Below are positions 1-8,708 of a stretch of 64,000 nucleotides of DNA, piece by piece; the first letter of the stretch is position 1; each line of letters starts with the position of its first letter. Source of the DNA: UBA4782 sp034430215 (lineage in GTDB: Bacteria; Chloroflexota; Anaerolineae; Anaerolineales; Anaerolineaceae). The position numbers were made by a program, and so were the translations under genes. The notes beneath the pieces are model-generated. The model did not search any database. It saw only the letters and a list, made by a program, of their open reading frames with translations, and was not told the DNA's origin. Location: positions 62,001 to 126,000 of the forward strand of contig DAOUFE010000017.1 of assembly GCA_034430215.1 (NCBI GenBank), given 5' to 3'.

Positions 1-1
1 A

Positions 2-283
2 GAAAATGCAGAAAACTGTCTGCAAGAGATTGGGGTTCAAGCCAATCATTTACCCAGTGTTGGTGGTTTTTTAGGACGGAAAAATGCCACTTTATTGATA
101 CCAATTGCTGAAGATGAAATGGAAAGCGCCCTGGTAATCCTTCAAGAAAACTGCCGTCAGAGAATTGAGTACATCGCTGTACCTCTCGAAAGCGCGCCAT
201 TGCCTCTGCCAACTCCAACCCCTGTTACTATTGGAGGAGCAACAATTTTTGGTCTGGAAATCGAACACTATGAGGAGATTTAG
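2..283 (+). CDS. c-di-AMP receptor-like protein (5' end cut by window)
   Basis: The reading frame is open from the first bases of the window to the TAG at 281-283, so the N-terminus lies outside. What remains (about 93 residues) has the PII-like signature of the cyclic-di-AMP receptor family (DarA/PstA type): a GGFL segment followed by a Gly-Arg-rich turn and a strand of the form TLLIPI, then a helix and a C-terminal hydrophobic strand. It directly precedes a second, shorter member of the same fold, so the two probably form one transcript. The ligand is inferred from family resemblance only; these proteins have also been annotated simply as PII-like or DUF970-type. Confidence 0.7.
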   Translation, partial: ENAENCLQEIGVQANHLPSVGGFLGRKNATLLIPIAEDEMESALVILQENCRQRIEYIAVPLESAPLPLPTPTPVTIGGATIFGLEIEHYEEI

Positions 284-285
284 CC

Positions 286-552
286 ATGAAACTGATACTT
301 GCCATTGTCCGTGATATTGATAATGATCATGTCTCCCATGCTTTGACCAGCGCAAATTTTAAAGTAACCTGTATCGCATCTACGGGTGGGTTCATCCGGC
401 GCGGCAACAGCACTTTACTGGTCGGCACGGAGGATGAAAAAGTCAATGAAGCATTAGATATCATCCGCAGTAATCTCGCACCAGCTACCGAACCAAACCA
501 AAAAAGAGTTGTTATGTTTGTTTTAAAAGTGGATGAATATATCCATTATTGA
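286..552 (+). CDS. c-di-AMP receptor-like (DarA/PII-like) protein
   Basis: This 88-residue cytoplasmic protein opens with the MKLILAIV strand typical of PII-like cyclic-di-AMP receptors, and has the conserved GGFIRRGNSTLL loop that in the family contacts the nucleotide. Family members are trimers of about 100-110 residues, so this is a short version. ATG 286 lies two bases after the upstream stop and is preceded by an AGGAG-type ribosome binding site at about 274-279. It appears to be a second paralogue of the gene before it, which suggests a hetero-oligomer or two signal-response arms. A perfect hairpin terminator follows. Function is assigned by family resemblance only. Confidence 0.72.
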   Translation: MKLILAIVRDIDNDHVSHALTSANFKVTCIASTGGFIRRGNSTLLVGTEDEKVNEALDIIRSNLAPATEPNQKRVVMFVLKVDEYIHY

Positions 553-610
553 TAACTATGTTAGTTAAATAGTTCTCTAACACGAGGTAATTCTTTTTGC
601 TTTTCGCGAA

Positions 611-643
611 AAACAGGCTTTCCTATTTTGGGAAAGCCTGTTT
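611..643. terminator. Bidirectional rho-independent terminator
   Basis: A perfect 13-bp stem (arms 611-623 and 631-643, loop of seven) ends in T-rich sequence on the plus strand and is A-rich on the other side. It sits between the convergent receptor gene and the AMMECR1 gene and can serve both. Confidence 0.85.
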
Positions 644-647
644 TTAT

Positions 648-1214
648 TTACTCGTGAAATTCTTCTACCTGGTATATGCTTACCTGCAAGACCTTTCTTC
701 GCCAGAGATCGCTGGCTGCACCCATTTTTGCGCAAAGATGGCTGAGAAAATCTTCAGGTTCTGGTAATTGCTCCCAAACTTGAGGTAAGAATGTCGCCCG
801 GTGTATTCCATCACGCAGTACAACACCATCTATCCCTGGTCGTAGACGTTCTATTAGCTCATCGGACGTTGAGTATTCTAGTGGAACTGCAGGGGTTAAT
901 ACCGAAACTTCAATTTTAATTTGATCTAATTCCTCTTTCCTCACAGGAGGAAAACGGTAATCTTCCAGTGCAGCTGCTTCAGCATGTTCGCATACATCTT
1001 GCACTAAAGGTTGGTAGGCTTCTAATGTTCCAATGCATCCTCTCAACGCTTCATGCCTTGTCAGGGTAACAAAAGAAGCGCCATTCTGTTGAAGTCGAGG
1101 AGTGTACTTTTCCAGATCAACATGGTATTTAGAGTGGTCACGGATCACGGTCTCCAGTGTCTTTCGTGCCAGTTGAAGAAGAACTTGCTTTTCCATATCA
1201 GTTAGAGATTCCAT
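648..1214 (-). CDS. AMMECR1-domain protein (AmmeMemoRadiSam system protein A)
   Basis: The 188-residue product is a single AMMECR1 domain, recognised by the conserved LRGCIGTL motif at about residue 58, the EDYRFPPV segment after it, and the C-terminal FLPQVWEQLP and FLSHLCAK blocks. The family function is not settled; in bacteria it is often encoded beside a MEMO1 protein and a radical SAM enzyme, but neither partner is present here. The protein has no signal peptide and should be cytosolic. The gene is isolated, convergent with the receptor genes and sharing their terminator. Length is close to the family norm. Confidence 0.85.
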   Translation of the reverse strand: MESLTDMEKQVLLQLARKTLETVIRDHSKYHVDLEKYTPRLQQNGASFVTLTRHEALRGCIGTLEAYQPLVQDVCEHAEAAALEDYRFPPVRKEELDQIKIEVSVLTPAVPLEYSTSDELIERLRPGIDGVVLRDGIHRATFLPQVWEQLPEPEDFLSHLCAKMGAASDLWRRKVLQVSIYQVEEFHE

Positions 1215-1320
1215 TCACCCTCCCGGAAATGATTACCTGATCATTGATTTACTCTCTTTAAAACATAAATCTAGTTATTTTATACAATGAGGTACACCCT
1301 TCGTCAAGTTTCATAAAAAT

Positions 1321-2181
1321 ATGGATGTGGAAAATCCAAAACACATTTATACTATGGGTATGAGTGAAAACATTCCTGAAATTAAAGAAAATCCGGTTCC
1401 AACACCTGAACAACCCGATGAAAAACCGGCAAAATCGGCACGGTTTAATATCCTGCACGCAATAGAGACATTACTCTTCACCGCCGCTCTCATTGCAACC
1501 CTACTTACCTTATGGACTCCCAGTAACCTTTTCTCAAATAACCTTTTACGCCAGATGCTTGCGGAAATCGATTCGAATGAATCCTCCTCTCCCATCCTAC
1601 CTACCTTAACACCATCATCACGCCCCCGCATCGGATTAGTATCTGGTCATTGGGGTTATGACAGTGGTGCAGTTTGCGAAAATGGAACAACCGAAGCAGA
1701 TGTCAACCTGCGTATTGCCACCCTCGTCCGCCAATATCTGATGGAAGCCGGTTATGATGTTGATTTGCTAAAGGAATTCGACGAAAAACTTTATCAATAC
1801 AATGCGGTGGCTCTAGTTTCCATCCACAATGATTCTTGCGAATATATTGATGAAAATGCGACCGGCTTCAAAGTAGCTGCTGCAGTTTCCAATGCTTATC
1901 CTGAAAAAGCCAATAAATTGACTGCCTGTCTAATCGATCGGTATAAGGCTGATACTGGAATGAACTTCCATTACAACACCATTACCGATGATATGACTTA
2001 CTATCATGCATTTAATGAGATCAATTCGAATACCATTGCTGCCATCATCGAAACAGGTTTTCTCAATCTCGATTATCAAATGCTGACAGAGAACACTGAA
2101 ACAGTCGCTCGTGGAGTCGCAGACGGTATTCTCTGCTATGTTCGAAATGAGTCAACAACTCAACCCACACCTACTCCATGA
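1321..2181 (+). CDS. N-acetylmuramoyl-L-alanine amidase, membrane-anchored
   Basis: The protein has a short cytoplasmic N-terminus, one membrane segment at about residues 46-70, and an extracytoplasmic Amidase_3 domain from about residue 100. The expected zinc and catalytic residues are visible: His in SGHWG, Glu in TTEADVN, His in SIHNDS and the general-base Glu in IIETGF. It should cleave the amide between MurNAc and the stem peptide. The start is uncertain: ATG 1321, 1351 and 1360 are in frame and none has a good ribosome binding site. Its stop overlaps the next start (ATGA at 2178-2181), so it is coupled to the L,D-transpeptidase genes in a peptidoglycan-remodelling operon. Confidence 0.85.
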   Translation: MDVENPKHIYTMGMSENIPEIKENPVPTPEQPDEKPAKSARFNILHAIETLLFTAALIATLLTLWTPSNLFSNNLLRQMLAEIDSNESSSPILPTLTPSSRPRIGLVSGHWGYDSGAVCENGTTEADVNLRIATLVRQYLMEAGYDVDLLKEFDEKLYQYNAVALVSIHNDSCEYIDENATGFKVAAAVSNAYPEKANKLTACLIDRYKADTGMNFHYNTITDDMTYYHAFNEINSNTIAAIIETGFLNLDYQMLTENTETVARGVADGILCYVRNESTTQPTPTP

Positions 2182-3467
2182 ATGAACCCGATCCTTCTCA
2201 AGTGCAGGCTGCCATTCACCAGGCGCGGATAGCTATCCAGCATGGTGATCGTGATGCAGCACGTTCCTGGGCACAGGAAGCCATCAGCCTGGACTCCAAT
2301 GAGATCACCGCCTGGTTGATCCTTGCGGGCATCAGCGATCCAGATGACAGCATTCGATACCTGAAACGTGCACTCGAGATCGATCCTAAAAATGAAACAG
2401 CTCGTAAAGGGATGCAATGGGCATTACAGAAAGCACGTCAGCAGAAACAAGCTACTCTGCCACAGGTTTCAGAAAAGCTCACGCCGAATAAAACATCAGA
2501 TATTCCCGAGAAAGAAACTTCAGAAGATATCACCCAGCCAATCCGTATCCGCTTTTCCCCTGTTCCTGCGGAAAAGCAACCCATTATTAAAAAATCCACC
2601 GATTCAGAACAAGCAATCATCAGAAAGCCTGACGAAGCAATCACTCAAACATCTTCTAAAGAACAACCTGCTGGTCGAATAAACCAAGGAAAGAAAGAAA
2701 AGAAGCGAAGAACACGATCCAGACTCTGGCTTGCGATACTTCCCTGGGTGTTTGCAGTAATGGCATTCTGTCTGGGATTGGGAATATGGGCAGGTCTGGC
2801 AAACCAATGGCTGGTATTTGCTGAAAGCTCGCTGCCGGTACCTGTACCTGCTTTTCTTGTCCCCACATCAACGCCTACCCAGACATTTACACCCACATAT
2901 ACCCCCACACCAACTAACACCGCTACACCTACAGCAACGGCAACATTTACGTCTACACCCACTGAAACGCCAACTCCCACACCCACTTTCACCTATACTC
3001 CAACAATTACCGATACTCCTGTACCCCCCACTGAAACAGAAATACCCGTTGTACAGGTGACACCGATAGAGGTTCAGCCACCCTCCGATGGTGTGGTCAG
3101 TAGTGGCGGAACAGATGGCTTTTGGATCGATGTGAATCTATCTCAACAAATGCTCTATGCGTACCAGAATGATACCCTGCTGGCATCTTTTGTGGTTTCC
3201 ACGGGTACGTGGGATCATCCTACAGTTACCGGTCAGTTTAACATTTATGTGATGTATCGCTATGCAGATATGAGTGGCCCTGGTTATTATCTTTCCAAAG
3301 TGCCTTATGTGATGTATTTTTATAAAGGCTATGGTCTGCATGGCACTTATTGGCATAGTAATTTTGGTGTTCCCATGAGTCATGGCTGTGTTAATCTCAC
3401 CATTCCAGATGCAGCTTGGATCTACGAACGCGCTTCCTATGGCACATTGGTTAACATACACTACTAA
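2178..3467 (+). CDS. L,D-transpeptidase with N-terminal TPR-like region and TM anchor
   Basis: Reading from the N-terminus of this 429-residue protein: a cytoplasmic helical region resembling TPR repeats (about 1-90), a charged linker, one membrane helix near 182-212, a Thr/Pro-rich wall-spanning linker near 225-300, and a YkuD domain at the C-terminus. The catalytic signature HGTYWH followed by SHGCVNL gives the active-site Cys. The enzyme would form 3-3 cross-links or attach proteins to peptidoglycan. A cytoplasmic TPR joined to an external transpeptidase suggests a scaffold function inside the cell, which is inference. It overlaps the upstream amidase by four bases. Confidence 0.88.
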   Translation: MNEPDPSQVQAAIHQARIAIQHGDRDAARSWAQEAISLDSNEITAWLILAGISDPDDSIRYLKRALEIDPKNETARKGMQWALQKARQQKQATLPQVSEKLTPNKTSDIPEKETSEDITQPIRIRFSPVPAEKQPIIKKSTDSEQAIIRKPDEAITQTSSKEQPAGRINQGKKEKKRRTRSRLWLAILPWVFAVMAFCLGLGIWAGLANQWLVFAESSLPVPVPAFLVPTSTPTQTFTPTYTPTPTNTATPTATATFTSTPTETPTPTPTFTYTPTITDTPVPPTETEIPVVQVTPIEVQPPSDGVVSSGGTDGFWIDVNLSQQMLYAYQNDTLLASFVVSTGTWDHPTVTGQFNIYVMYRYADMSGPGYYLSKVPYVMYFYKGYGLHGTYWHSNFGVPMSHGCVNLTIPDAAWIYERASYGTLVNIHY

Positions 3468-3468
3468 T

Positions 3469-4524
3469 ATGAACACACTATTTACTGACCAACTATCCCA
3501 GATATCTAGGCGCGAATTTATCAAGCTTACCGGTGCAGGTTTGCTTGCAGTGTTGTTCAGCGCATTTCTGCCCGAATCCACCCCGGTAATGGCTGGCGAT
3601 CCTTCTCAAAGATTGGGAAGGATATTGAATGATGCGGTTGGGGTATATGAAAAACCGTCTTTCAACAGCCGTTTCATTAAAATGCTATATAAAGATGTGA
3701 TCGTGCAGATCGATGATATTACAATTGGTGAGGATGAACCAACCTATAATCGTATCTGGTATTACATTGACAATATTGGTTATGCCCATTCTGGATGGAT
3801 TCAACCAGTTCAGATTAACCCAAACCCGATTGCCTCGACAATCCCTATAGATGGTCAACTTGCTGAACTTACGGTTCCTTATTCGGATACCTATACGGAT
3901 ATCGAAAAGCGAGACAATGTCATCTATCGGATCTATTACAGTTCAGTTTTTTGGGTGCATGATGTGGTAAGATCGAGCGATGGAAAAATCTGGTATAAAA
4001 TTTGGGATGATAAGTTTAAATTCTACGTTTATGCAGATGCCACTCATCTTCGAATGATTCCAGCAAGCGAGCTTGCCCCCAGTGCGCCCGAAGTCCCAGA
4101 AAGTATCAAGAAAATACAGGTCAACCGACCTGAGCAGGTTCTAATCGCATATCAGGATAATGAGCCAGTGTTTATGACCCGCACCGCTACAGGAGCTCGA
4201 TTCATCGATGGTAATTTCACCACCCCGGCTGGTAAATATATCTTAAACCGTAAAAGACCTACCAGGCACATGGCTGATGGTGATCTGGCTGCCCCAAAAA
4301 CTTATGACCTTCCTGGTGTTCCCTGGGTGACATATCTGACCAAACGCGGAATCGCTATTCATGGCACTTACTGGCACAATGACTATGGGAAACCACGCAG
4401 TCACGGATGTATCAATGTATCCTGTGAAGCATCTAAATGGATATATCTCTGGACTTCTCCCGCTGTGCCACCAAATGAAGATTATTGGTCAGAAGATACA
4501 GGAACTGCTTTAGATGTGGTATAA
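3469..4524 (+). CDS. L,D-transpeptidase with Tat-like signal and SH3-like region
   Basis: A longer open frame exists, but ATG 3469, one base after the previous stop, gives a sensible export signal: SRREFIK followed by a hydrophobic stretch and a small-residue cleavage region, which looks like a twin-arginine (Tat) signal. The mature part has an SH3-like region (about residues 45-120), then a second strand-rich stretch, and a C-terminal YkuD domain with HGTYWHNDYG and SHGCINV, placing the catalytic Cys in the usual motif. It is a paralogue of the gene before it and probably acts on peptidoglycan outside the membrane. The third gene of the cell-wall cluster. Confidence 0.88.
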   Translation: MNTLFTDQLSQISRREFIKLTGAGLLAVLFSAFLPESTPVMAGDPSQRLGRILNDAVGVYEKPSFNSRFIKMLYKDVIVQIDDITIGEDEPTYNRIWYYIDNIGYAHSGWIQPVQINPNPIASTIPIDGQLAELTVPYSDTYTDIEKRDNVIYRIYYSSVFWVHDVVRSSDGKIWYKIWDDKFKFYVYADATHLRMIPASELAPSAPEVPESIKKIQVNRPEQVLIAYQDNEPVFMTRTATGARFIDGNFTTPAGKYILNRKRPTRHMADGDLAAPKTYDLPGVPWVTYLTKRGIAIHGTYWHNDYGKPRSHGCINVSCEASKWIYLWTSPAVPPNEDYWSEDTGTALDVV

Positions 4525-4550
4525 ATCAAATAGAAGATTGCAGGTGTATT

Positions 4551-4970
4551 ATGGTACAACCAATTTTTGAAGGATTGATCTTTGACGAGAACGACCAGTT
4601 GGTTGAAACTGGTTTTGTTGGTAATGAACCATGCTATATTGTGGATGATGCGGGATTTAGACGCCATATTTCCAGCGAGTATGTCGATCGCCAGATTTGG
4701 GAAATTATGACCGCGCAGATCAAAGGCAAAGAAGACTTGCTGGCTGACGAAACTGCGAAAATGCTCGGTCAGGATGACCTTTTTTCTCATGCATTGATTG
4801 AGAATCAACTAAAAAATGTCGATCAGCAGTTTGAGAACCTTCAAAAAACAGGTATTCCTGCTGAAGGTAGAACATATCTTGGGATGATGGGGTTTAAAGT
4901 AGTTATCAATGTACATGGGGAAGTAGTTCGGGTAGACCAGCCCACTGCATCACCGCAAGAAGGCGAATAA
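4551..4970 (+). CDS. Conserved-looking hypothetical protein
   Basis: I do not recognise this 139-residue protein. ATG 4551 is chosen over upstream starts because an AGGTG site precedes it at about 4542-4546 and the residues before it look like noise from the intergenic region. It begins with a compact strand-rich part (QPIFEGLIFDE, then GNEPCYIVDD), continues into a charged helical middle, and has a short C-terminal strand. It has no membrane segment or signal peptide. It lies 26 bases after the transpeptidase gene on the same strand, so it may be co-transcribed with the cell-wall genes. Confidence 0.6.
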   Translation: MVQPIFEGLIFDENDQLVETGFVGNEPCYIVDDAGFRRHISSEYVDRQIWEIMTAQIKGKEDLLADETAKMLGQDDLFSHALIENQLKNVDQQFENLQKTGIPAEGRTYLGMMGFKVVINVHGEVVRVDQPTASPQEGE

Positions 4971-5079
4971 CCTCTTCGCATGATTTCTTGATAATCAATG
5001 CTATATCTGGAATGAATACTTATAATTTCAGATATAATTCTTATACACAGCCATTAAAATAGGCTTGTATGGTGAGTTT

Positions 5080-5913
5080 ATGGGATCTGAATATATTATT
5101 GACATCAACGATACGAATTTCGAGTATGAAGTAGTTCAATACTCGCTCAATACTCCTGTCGTCATTGATTTCTGGGCAGAATGGTGTAAGCCATGCAAAA
5201 CACTTACCCCCTTGCTCGAAATGCTGGCGCATGAAGCAGGTGGCAGTTTCCGCCTGGCACGAGTAAATGTAGATCAATGCCCCAATCTTGCTATTCAATT
5301 TGGGGTGCGTACGATCCCTACTATTAAAGCTTTTTCACAAGGAGAAGTTGTAGGCGAAGTTGTGGGACTTCAGCCTGAACCCAGACTACGTGATTTCATT
5401 GCTGGCATCATGCCACCCAGCCCACTTACCCTTGCTATCGAAAAAGCTAATAGTCTGCTCGCCCTAAGACAATGGTCAGAAGCTGAAAAACTTTACACAG
5501 ATATTTTAGAGCAAGCTCCTGATAATCCAGCCTGCTTGCTTGGTATGGTGAAGATCTATATTATCAAAAAACAACCTGATAAAGCTTTGGAAATTTTGCG
5601 AGATTTTCCTGCAAGCAGATATTACACCAAAGCAGAAGCATTGCTACCCCTTGTAGAAACATTGGCAAAATTTACTGCAGGGAAATTCCAGGCTACAACA
5701 GACCAGGATCAAACATTCACAAACAGCCTCAATCTGGTGATGCGAGGAAATTTTGCCGCAGCATTGGATGGCTTGCTAGGTGTACTGCGAGAAAACAAAT
5801 CTTATCGTAATGGACTTGCCCGTCAGGTTTATCTCAGCATTCTGGAAATGATGGGGGAAGAAGATCCAGAAACGCGCGAGTATCGTAATGAACTGGCAAG
5901 TGCATTATTTTAG
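5080..5913 (+). CDS. Thioredoxin-fold protein with TPR tail (CnoX/YbbN-like)
   Basis: Residues 1-110 form a thioredoxin domain with the WCKPC active site and the cis-Pro in RTIPTIK. The remainder is alpha-helical TPR-like sequence, the arrangement of the chaperedoxin CnoX (YbbN), which holds unfolding proteins during oxidative stress. Unlike the E. coli protein, the catalytic CxxC pair is intact, so it may also be a reductase. The ATG at 5080 with GGTGAG just upstream is preferred over TTG 5065. Two TATAAT-like boxes lie at 5021-5026 and 5033-5038. The gene is convergent with the isomerase gene, leaving only eight bases between their stops. Confidence 0.85.
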   Translation: MGSEYIIDINDTNFEYEVVQYSLNTPVVIDFWAEWCKPCKTLTPLLEMLAHEAGGSFRLARVNVDQCPNLAIQFGVRTIPTIKAFSQGEVVGEVVGLQPEPRLRDFIAGIMPPSPLTLAIEKANSLLALRQWSEAEKLYTDILEQAPDNPACLLGMVKIYIIKKQPDKALEILRDFPASRYYTKAEALLPLVETLAKFTAGKFQATTDQDQTFTNSLNLVMRGNFAAALDGLLGVLRENKSYRNGLARQVYLSILEMMGEEDPETREYRNELASALF

Positions 5914-5921
5914 GCGATAAA

Positions 5922-6983
5922 CTATTCCTGGCTTAGCGCAATTTTTAAATTATCCATGGCAGTGATAGGAGTGGGATCCACTCCATATAGCATTGCCAGA
6001 TAATATGCCATATAATCACCAAATTGGACCGTTGTCCATACCTGTTCCATGGCGGTTTTTCCTTTTGCATGATACATATCAGTGCCAATCCCCTGTTGGT
6101 TGAATTCCTGTCTGGTTAGTTCACTTCGCAGGCTATTCCGTTTGTGATCAGAATCTGCTCGTAAGAATAAGACAACCAGTTTATTCATCAATTCAGCCGG
6201 GTACAAGGTCCCCGCCAATGTATTGTGGTCTATTTCTGGTAAAAATTCAAATTGCCCCCAGGCTTTAGCTACTTCACTGATTTGACCTTTCCAACGGCGG
6301 GCAACAGCTGAAAGGATGCCCGAGCCAACCACACACACCCAGCGTCCCATCAACTGCCCTGCCTGTCGTTTTGCAGGATTCTTACGGAGCGGTATATCTG
6401 TGGAGATGTTTTCCTTTTGCTCCATCATACTGGAATATGTCGCATGAAAATCTTTCTCAGCATCACCAATTAAACCAAGCCTGTGGAACAATGCAATCAA
6501 AAAACCGAATGTCCACCCAACCGCAGACCGGGGTTGCCCACTATGCTCAAATTTCCACCAATTTCTCTTTTCACTCTCTGCCAGCGATCCAAGCTTACCA
6601 CCTCTGGCGATCACAATGGTCTGGCATCCACGACGGAGAGCTTCTTCATATGCAGAAATAGTCTCTTCAGTGTTACCTGAGTGAGAAGAGGCAATTACCA
6701 GGGTTTCATTTCCCTTTGCCCATGCGGGCAATCCATAATCACGTTGAACTATTATCGGGATTGGACAGGCATCATGTACAAATTCTGCGGCAAGGTCAGC
6801 ACCAATTGCCGATCCACCCATCCCAGCAATAATAATCTTATCAGGCATATGAACGTTATTCAAGGATTGAGTTAAGCCAAACTGCCATGCATTTAATAAT
6901 TGTGAAGGTAAAGCTTCAATTTGACCAAGCATATTGTGCTGATCTAATGTTGAATAAATTGCAGGGTCATCAAGTGAATTCAC
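5922..6983 (-). CDS. Bifunctional phosphoglucose/phosphomannose isomerase
   Basis: This 353-residue protein is a two-SIS-domain isomerase of the archaeal/Chloroflexi-type PGI/PMI family. Visible motifs are GMGGSAIG in the first SIS domain, the phosphate-binding SSHSGNTEET loop, and a C-terminal bis-PGI helix region with the catalytic Glu in FEFLPEIDHN. It interconverts glucose-6-P and fructose-6-P, and mannose-6-P and fructose-6-P, in glycolysis and nucleotide-sugar supply. Length fits the family (about 320-350). It is a monocistronic gene on the minus strand. Confidence 0.88.
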   Translation of the reverse strand: MNSLDDPAIYSTLDQHNMLGQIEALPSQLLNAWQFGLTQSLNNVHMPDKIIIAGMGGSAIGADLAAEFVHDACPIPIIVQRDYGLPAWAKGNETLVIASSHSGNTEETISAYEEALRRGCQTIVIARGGKLGSLAESEKRNWWKFEHSGQPRSAVGWTFGFLIALFHRLGLIGDAEKDFHATYSSMMEQKENISTDIPLRKNPAKRQAGQLMGRWVCVVGSGILSAVARRWKGQISEVAKAWGQFEFLPEIDHNTLAGTLYPAELMNKLVVLFLRADSDHKRNSLRSELTRQEFNQQGIGTDMYHAKGKTAMEQVWTTVQFGDYMAYYLAMLYGVDPTPITAMDNLKIALSQE

Positions 6984-7167
6984 TAATCCTCCAGAAAATG
7001 GAACTAGAATGTATTGTACCGCATTTCCCCATCCCTCTCATCCAAAGAACATAATGGGCTGATTGAAATGGCGTTTTTTAACATTGACAGATACACTCAC
7101 CTGCCTTCTCGGAAAAAAGGCAAAGCGGATAATAAATGAATATCTTCTGTGCTGTTTTTTTATCAGA

Positions 7168-7356
7168 TTACTTTTTTGCTAAAAGCTGTTTAACCAGCTC
7201 ACGAAATTCGTCCCACTCTTCCTGGAACATATTGATCGTGACATTATTTAATTGGAGGTTATACGAAACCTCACCATCAGGTTCTTCTGCTTTCCAGATT
7301 GAGTAATTTTCAGTCTCAACAACAATTTCAATTACAGGTTCATTTTGGGCGTCCAT
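7168..7356 (-). CDS. Small hypothetical protein downstream of AI-2E permease
   Basis: The product is a 62-residue acidic soluble protein with a strand-rich first half (IEIVVETENYSIW) and a C-terminal amphipathic helix ending in LLAKK. Its start overlaps the end of the permease gene by 17 bases, which argues for translational coupling and for a real gene. No family is recognised. Confidence 0.55.
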   Translation of the reverse strand: MDAQNEPVIEIVVETENYSIWKAEEPDGEVSYNLQLNNVTINMFQEEWDEFRELVKQLLAKK

Positions 7357-8644
7357 TGGCTGCCTTGCCCTTTCTTTTTATTTTTAATAGTATTGACTTA
7401 AAGAAATTTGCGATCTTTATTAACCAGGGAAAAATGTTTTTAAAACTTTGCACCTGTGCTGTACTATATATTCCTTCCCATGGATCAAGATCGAACATTT
7501 TTCGAAGGACATAGTTAAACAATAACTTAATAGATGCTAATACCGGTGCTGCCAGCAGAACACCAATAATTCCAAATAAACTGGCAGCGATGAGTACCGT
7601 TACCATGACCGCTGCTGGATGCACTCGCAGTGTATTTGCCATTACGCGTGTACTCAAAAAGTTATCAATCAAAGAATCAACAATGAAACCAATACCTACA
7701 ACCAGAATAGAATAGAAAATTGGTTGCAGTCCAAAAATATTGGACCCTTGAAAGAAGGTTACTAGAAAATAGGATATCCAGGTGATCCAGGCTCCCAGAT
7801 ATGGAATAAATCGAGCTATTCCTGCTAAAATCGCCAGCGCATAAAAGTAACGCACACCCAGCCCACCCAGAAGTGCTGCATAAATCGCCATGGCAATGAA
7901 TACAACGATCAATTGTCCACGCAAAAATGAATTCCAGATCCGGCCTAATTCAAAACCCATCCTTTGAAAATCATAAGAATAACCAGGGATCTTGAAATCC
8001 AACATCTTTCCTAATGGGCTTCGGCTTTCTAGTAGGATGAAATATGAAACCAATATAATGAAGAAAATCCACCCAATGGTCGTTGCAGCTCCACCCGCTA
8101 CACTGCCAACAACCGAACCAACATTCGACATGATTGGCTGCAATAATCCAAATAATTGCGTAGCCAGGTTTTCTAGACCCATGGTAGGTAAATCAATCGT
8201 GAAAGGTCCAATGATTAACGGTTGAGATGTAATTCTATCGAGAAATGCAGGAAGATCAGCGACCGAGTTCTGTAGAAAACGGATCAAACTACTTGCCTGT
8301 TCTACCAGAGCAAAACTACCCCAGGTTAATAGACCAGCCAGGATCAAGATGAAGATCAGGTAGAGAATATTTACTGAGAATCGCCAACTAATTTTTAATT
8401 TTTTCTGAAGTGAGCTTGCAATAGGGTATAAAAGGTATGCAATTACCCCTATCATTAATAATGGTCCCAAAATATTTTGAAACCGGTTTAAAATCCAGGC
8501 ACTGACCGCCAGCAGGGCAATACCAACAATCAGTTTGGTAGTATTTGTCCAGGGCGGCGATTTCTTTTCAGCAGGCGGCTTACTTCCATTATCGATTGAT
8601 GGTGTCAATGATTCTGAAGCCGAATTGTAATCGTTAGTGTTCAT
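7340..8644 (-). CDS. AI-2E family transporter (permease)
   Basis: This 434-residue membrane protein has a soluble N-terminal tail of about 35 residues, then about eight transmembrane segments with the long amphipathic loop between the third and fourth that is typical of PF01594. The conserved FIPYLG and FGIIGVLLAAPVLA blocks are present in the last third. Relatives have been linked to AI-2 export, Na+/H+ exchange or osmolyte efflux, so the substrate cannot be assigned. The C-terminal tail is Lys-rich and cytoplasmic. It is followed by an overlapping small gene. Confidence 0.85.
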   Translation of the reverse strand: MNTNDYNSASESLTPSIDNGSKPPAEKKSPPWTNTTKLIVGIALLAVSAWILNRFQNILGPLLMIGVIAYLLYPIASSLQKKLKISWRFSVNILYLIFILILAGLLTWGSFALVEQASSLIRFLQNSVADLPAFLDRITSQPLIIGPFTIDLPTMGLENLATQLFGLLQPIMSNVGSVVGSVAGGAATTIGWIFFIILVSYFILLESRSPLGKMLDFKIPGYSYDFQRMGFELGRIWNSFLRGQLIVVFIAMAIYAALLGGLGVRYFYALAILAGIARFIPYLGAWITWISYFLVTFFQGSNIFGLQPIFYSILVVGIGFIVDSLIDNFLSTRVMANTLRVHPAAVMVTVLIAASLFGIIGVLLAAPVLASIKLLFNYVLRKMFDLDPWEGIYSTAQVQSFKNIFPWLIKIANFFKSILLKIKRKGKAANGRPK

Positions 8645-8708
8645 GTATCCGTCTATTCTTCCATTGAAAAAATATACAGGAAGAAAATGGTAAGTCTACT
8701 CAATTAAA

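Noticed and set aside
2645..2992. Minus-strand Val/Gly-rich open frame
   Set aside because: It is the complement of the Thr/Pro linker repeat of the transpeptidase gene.
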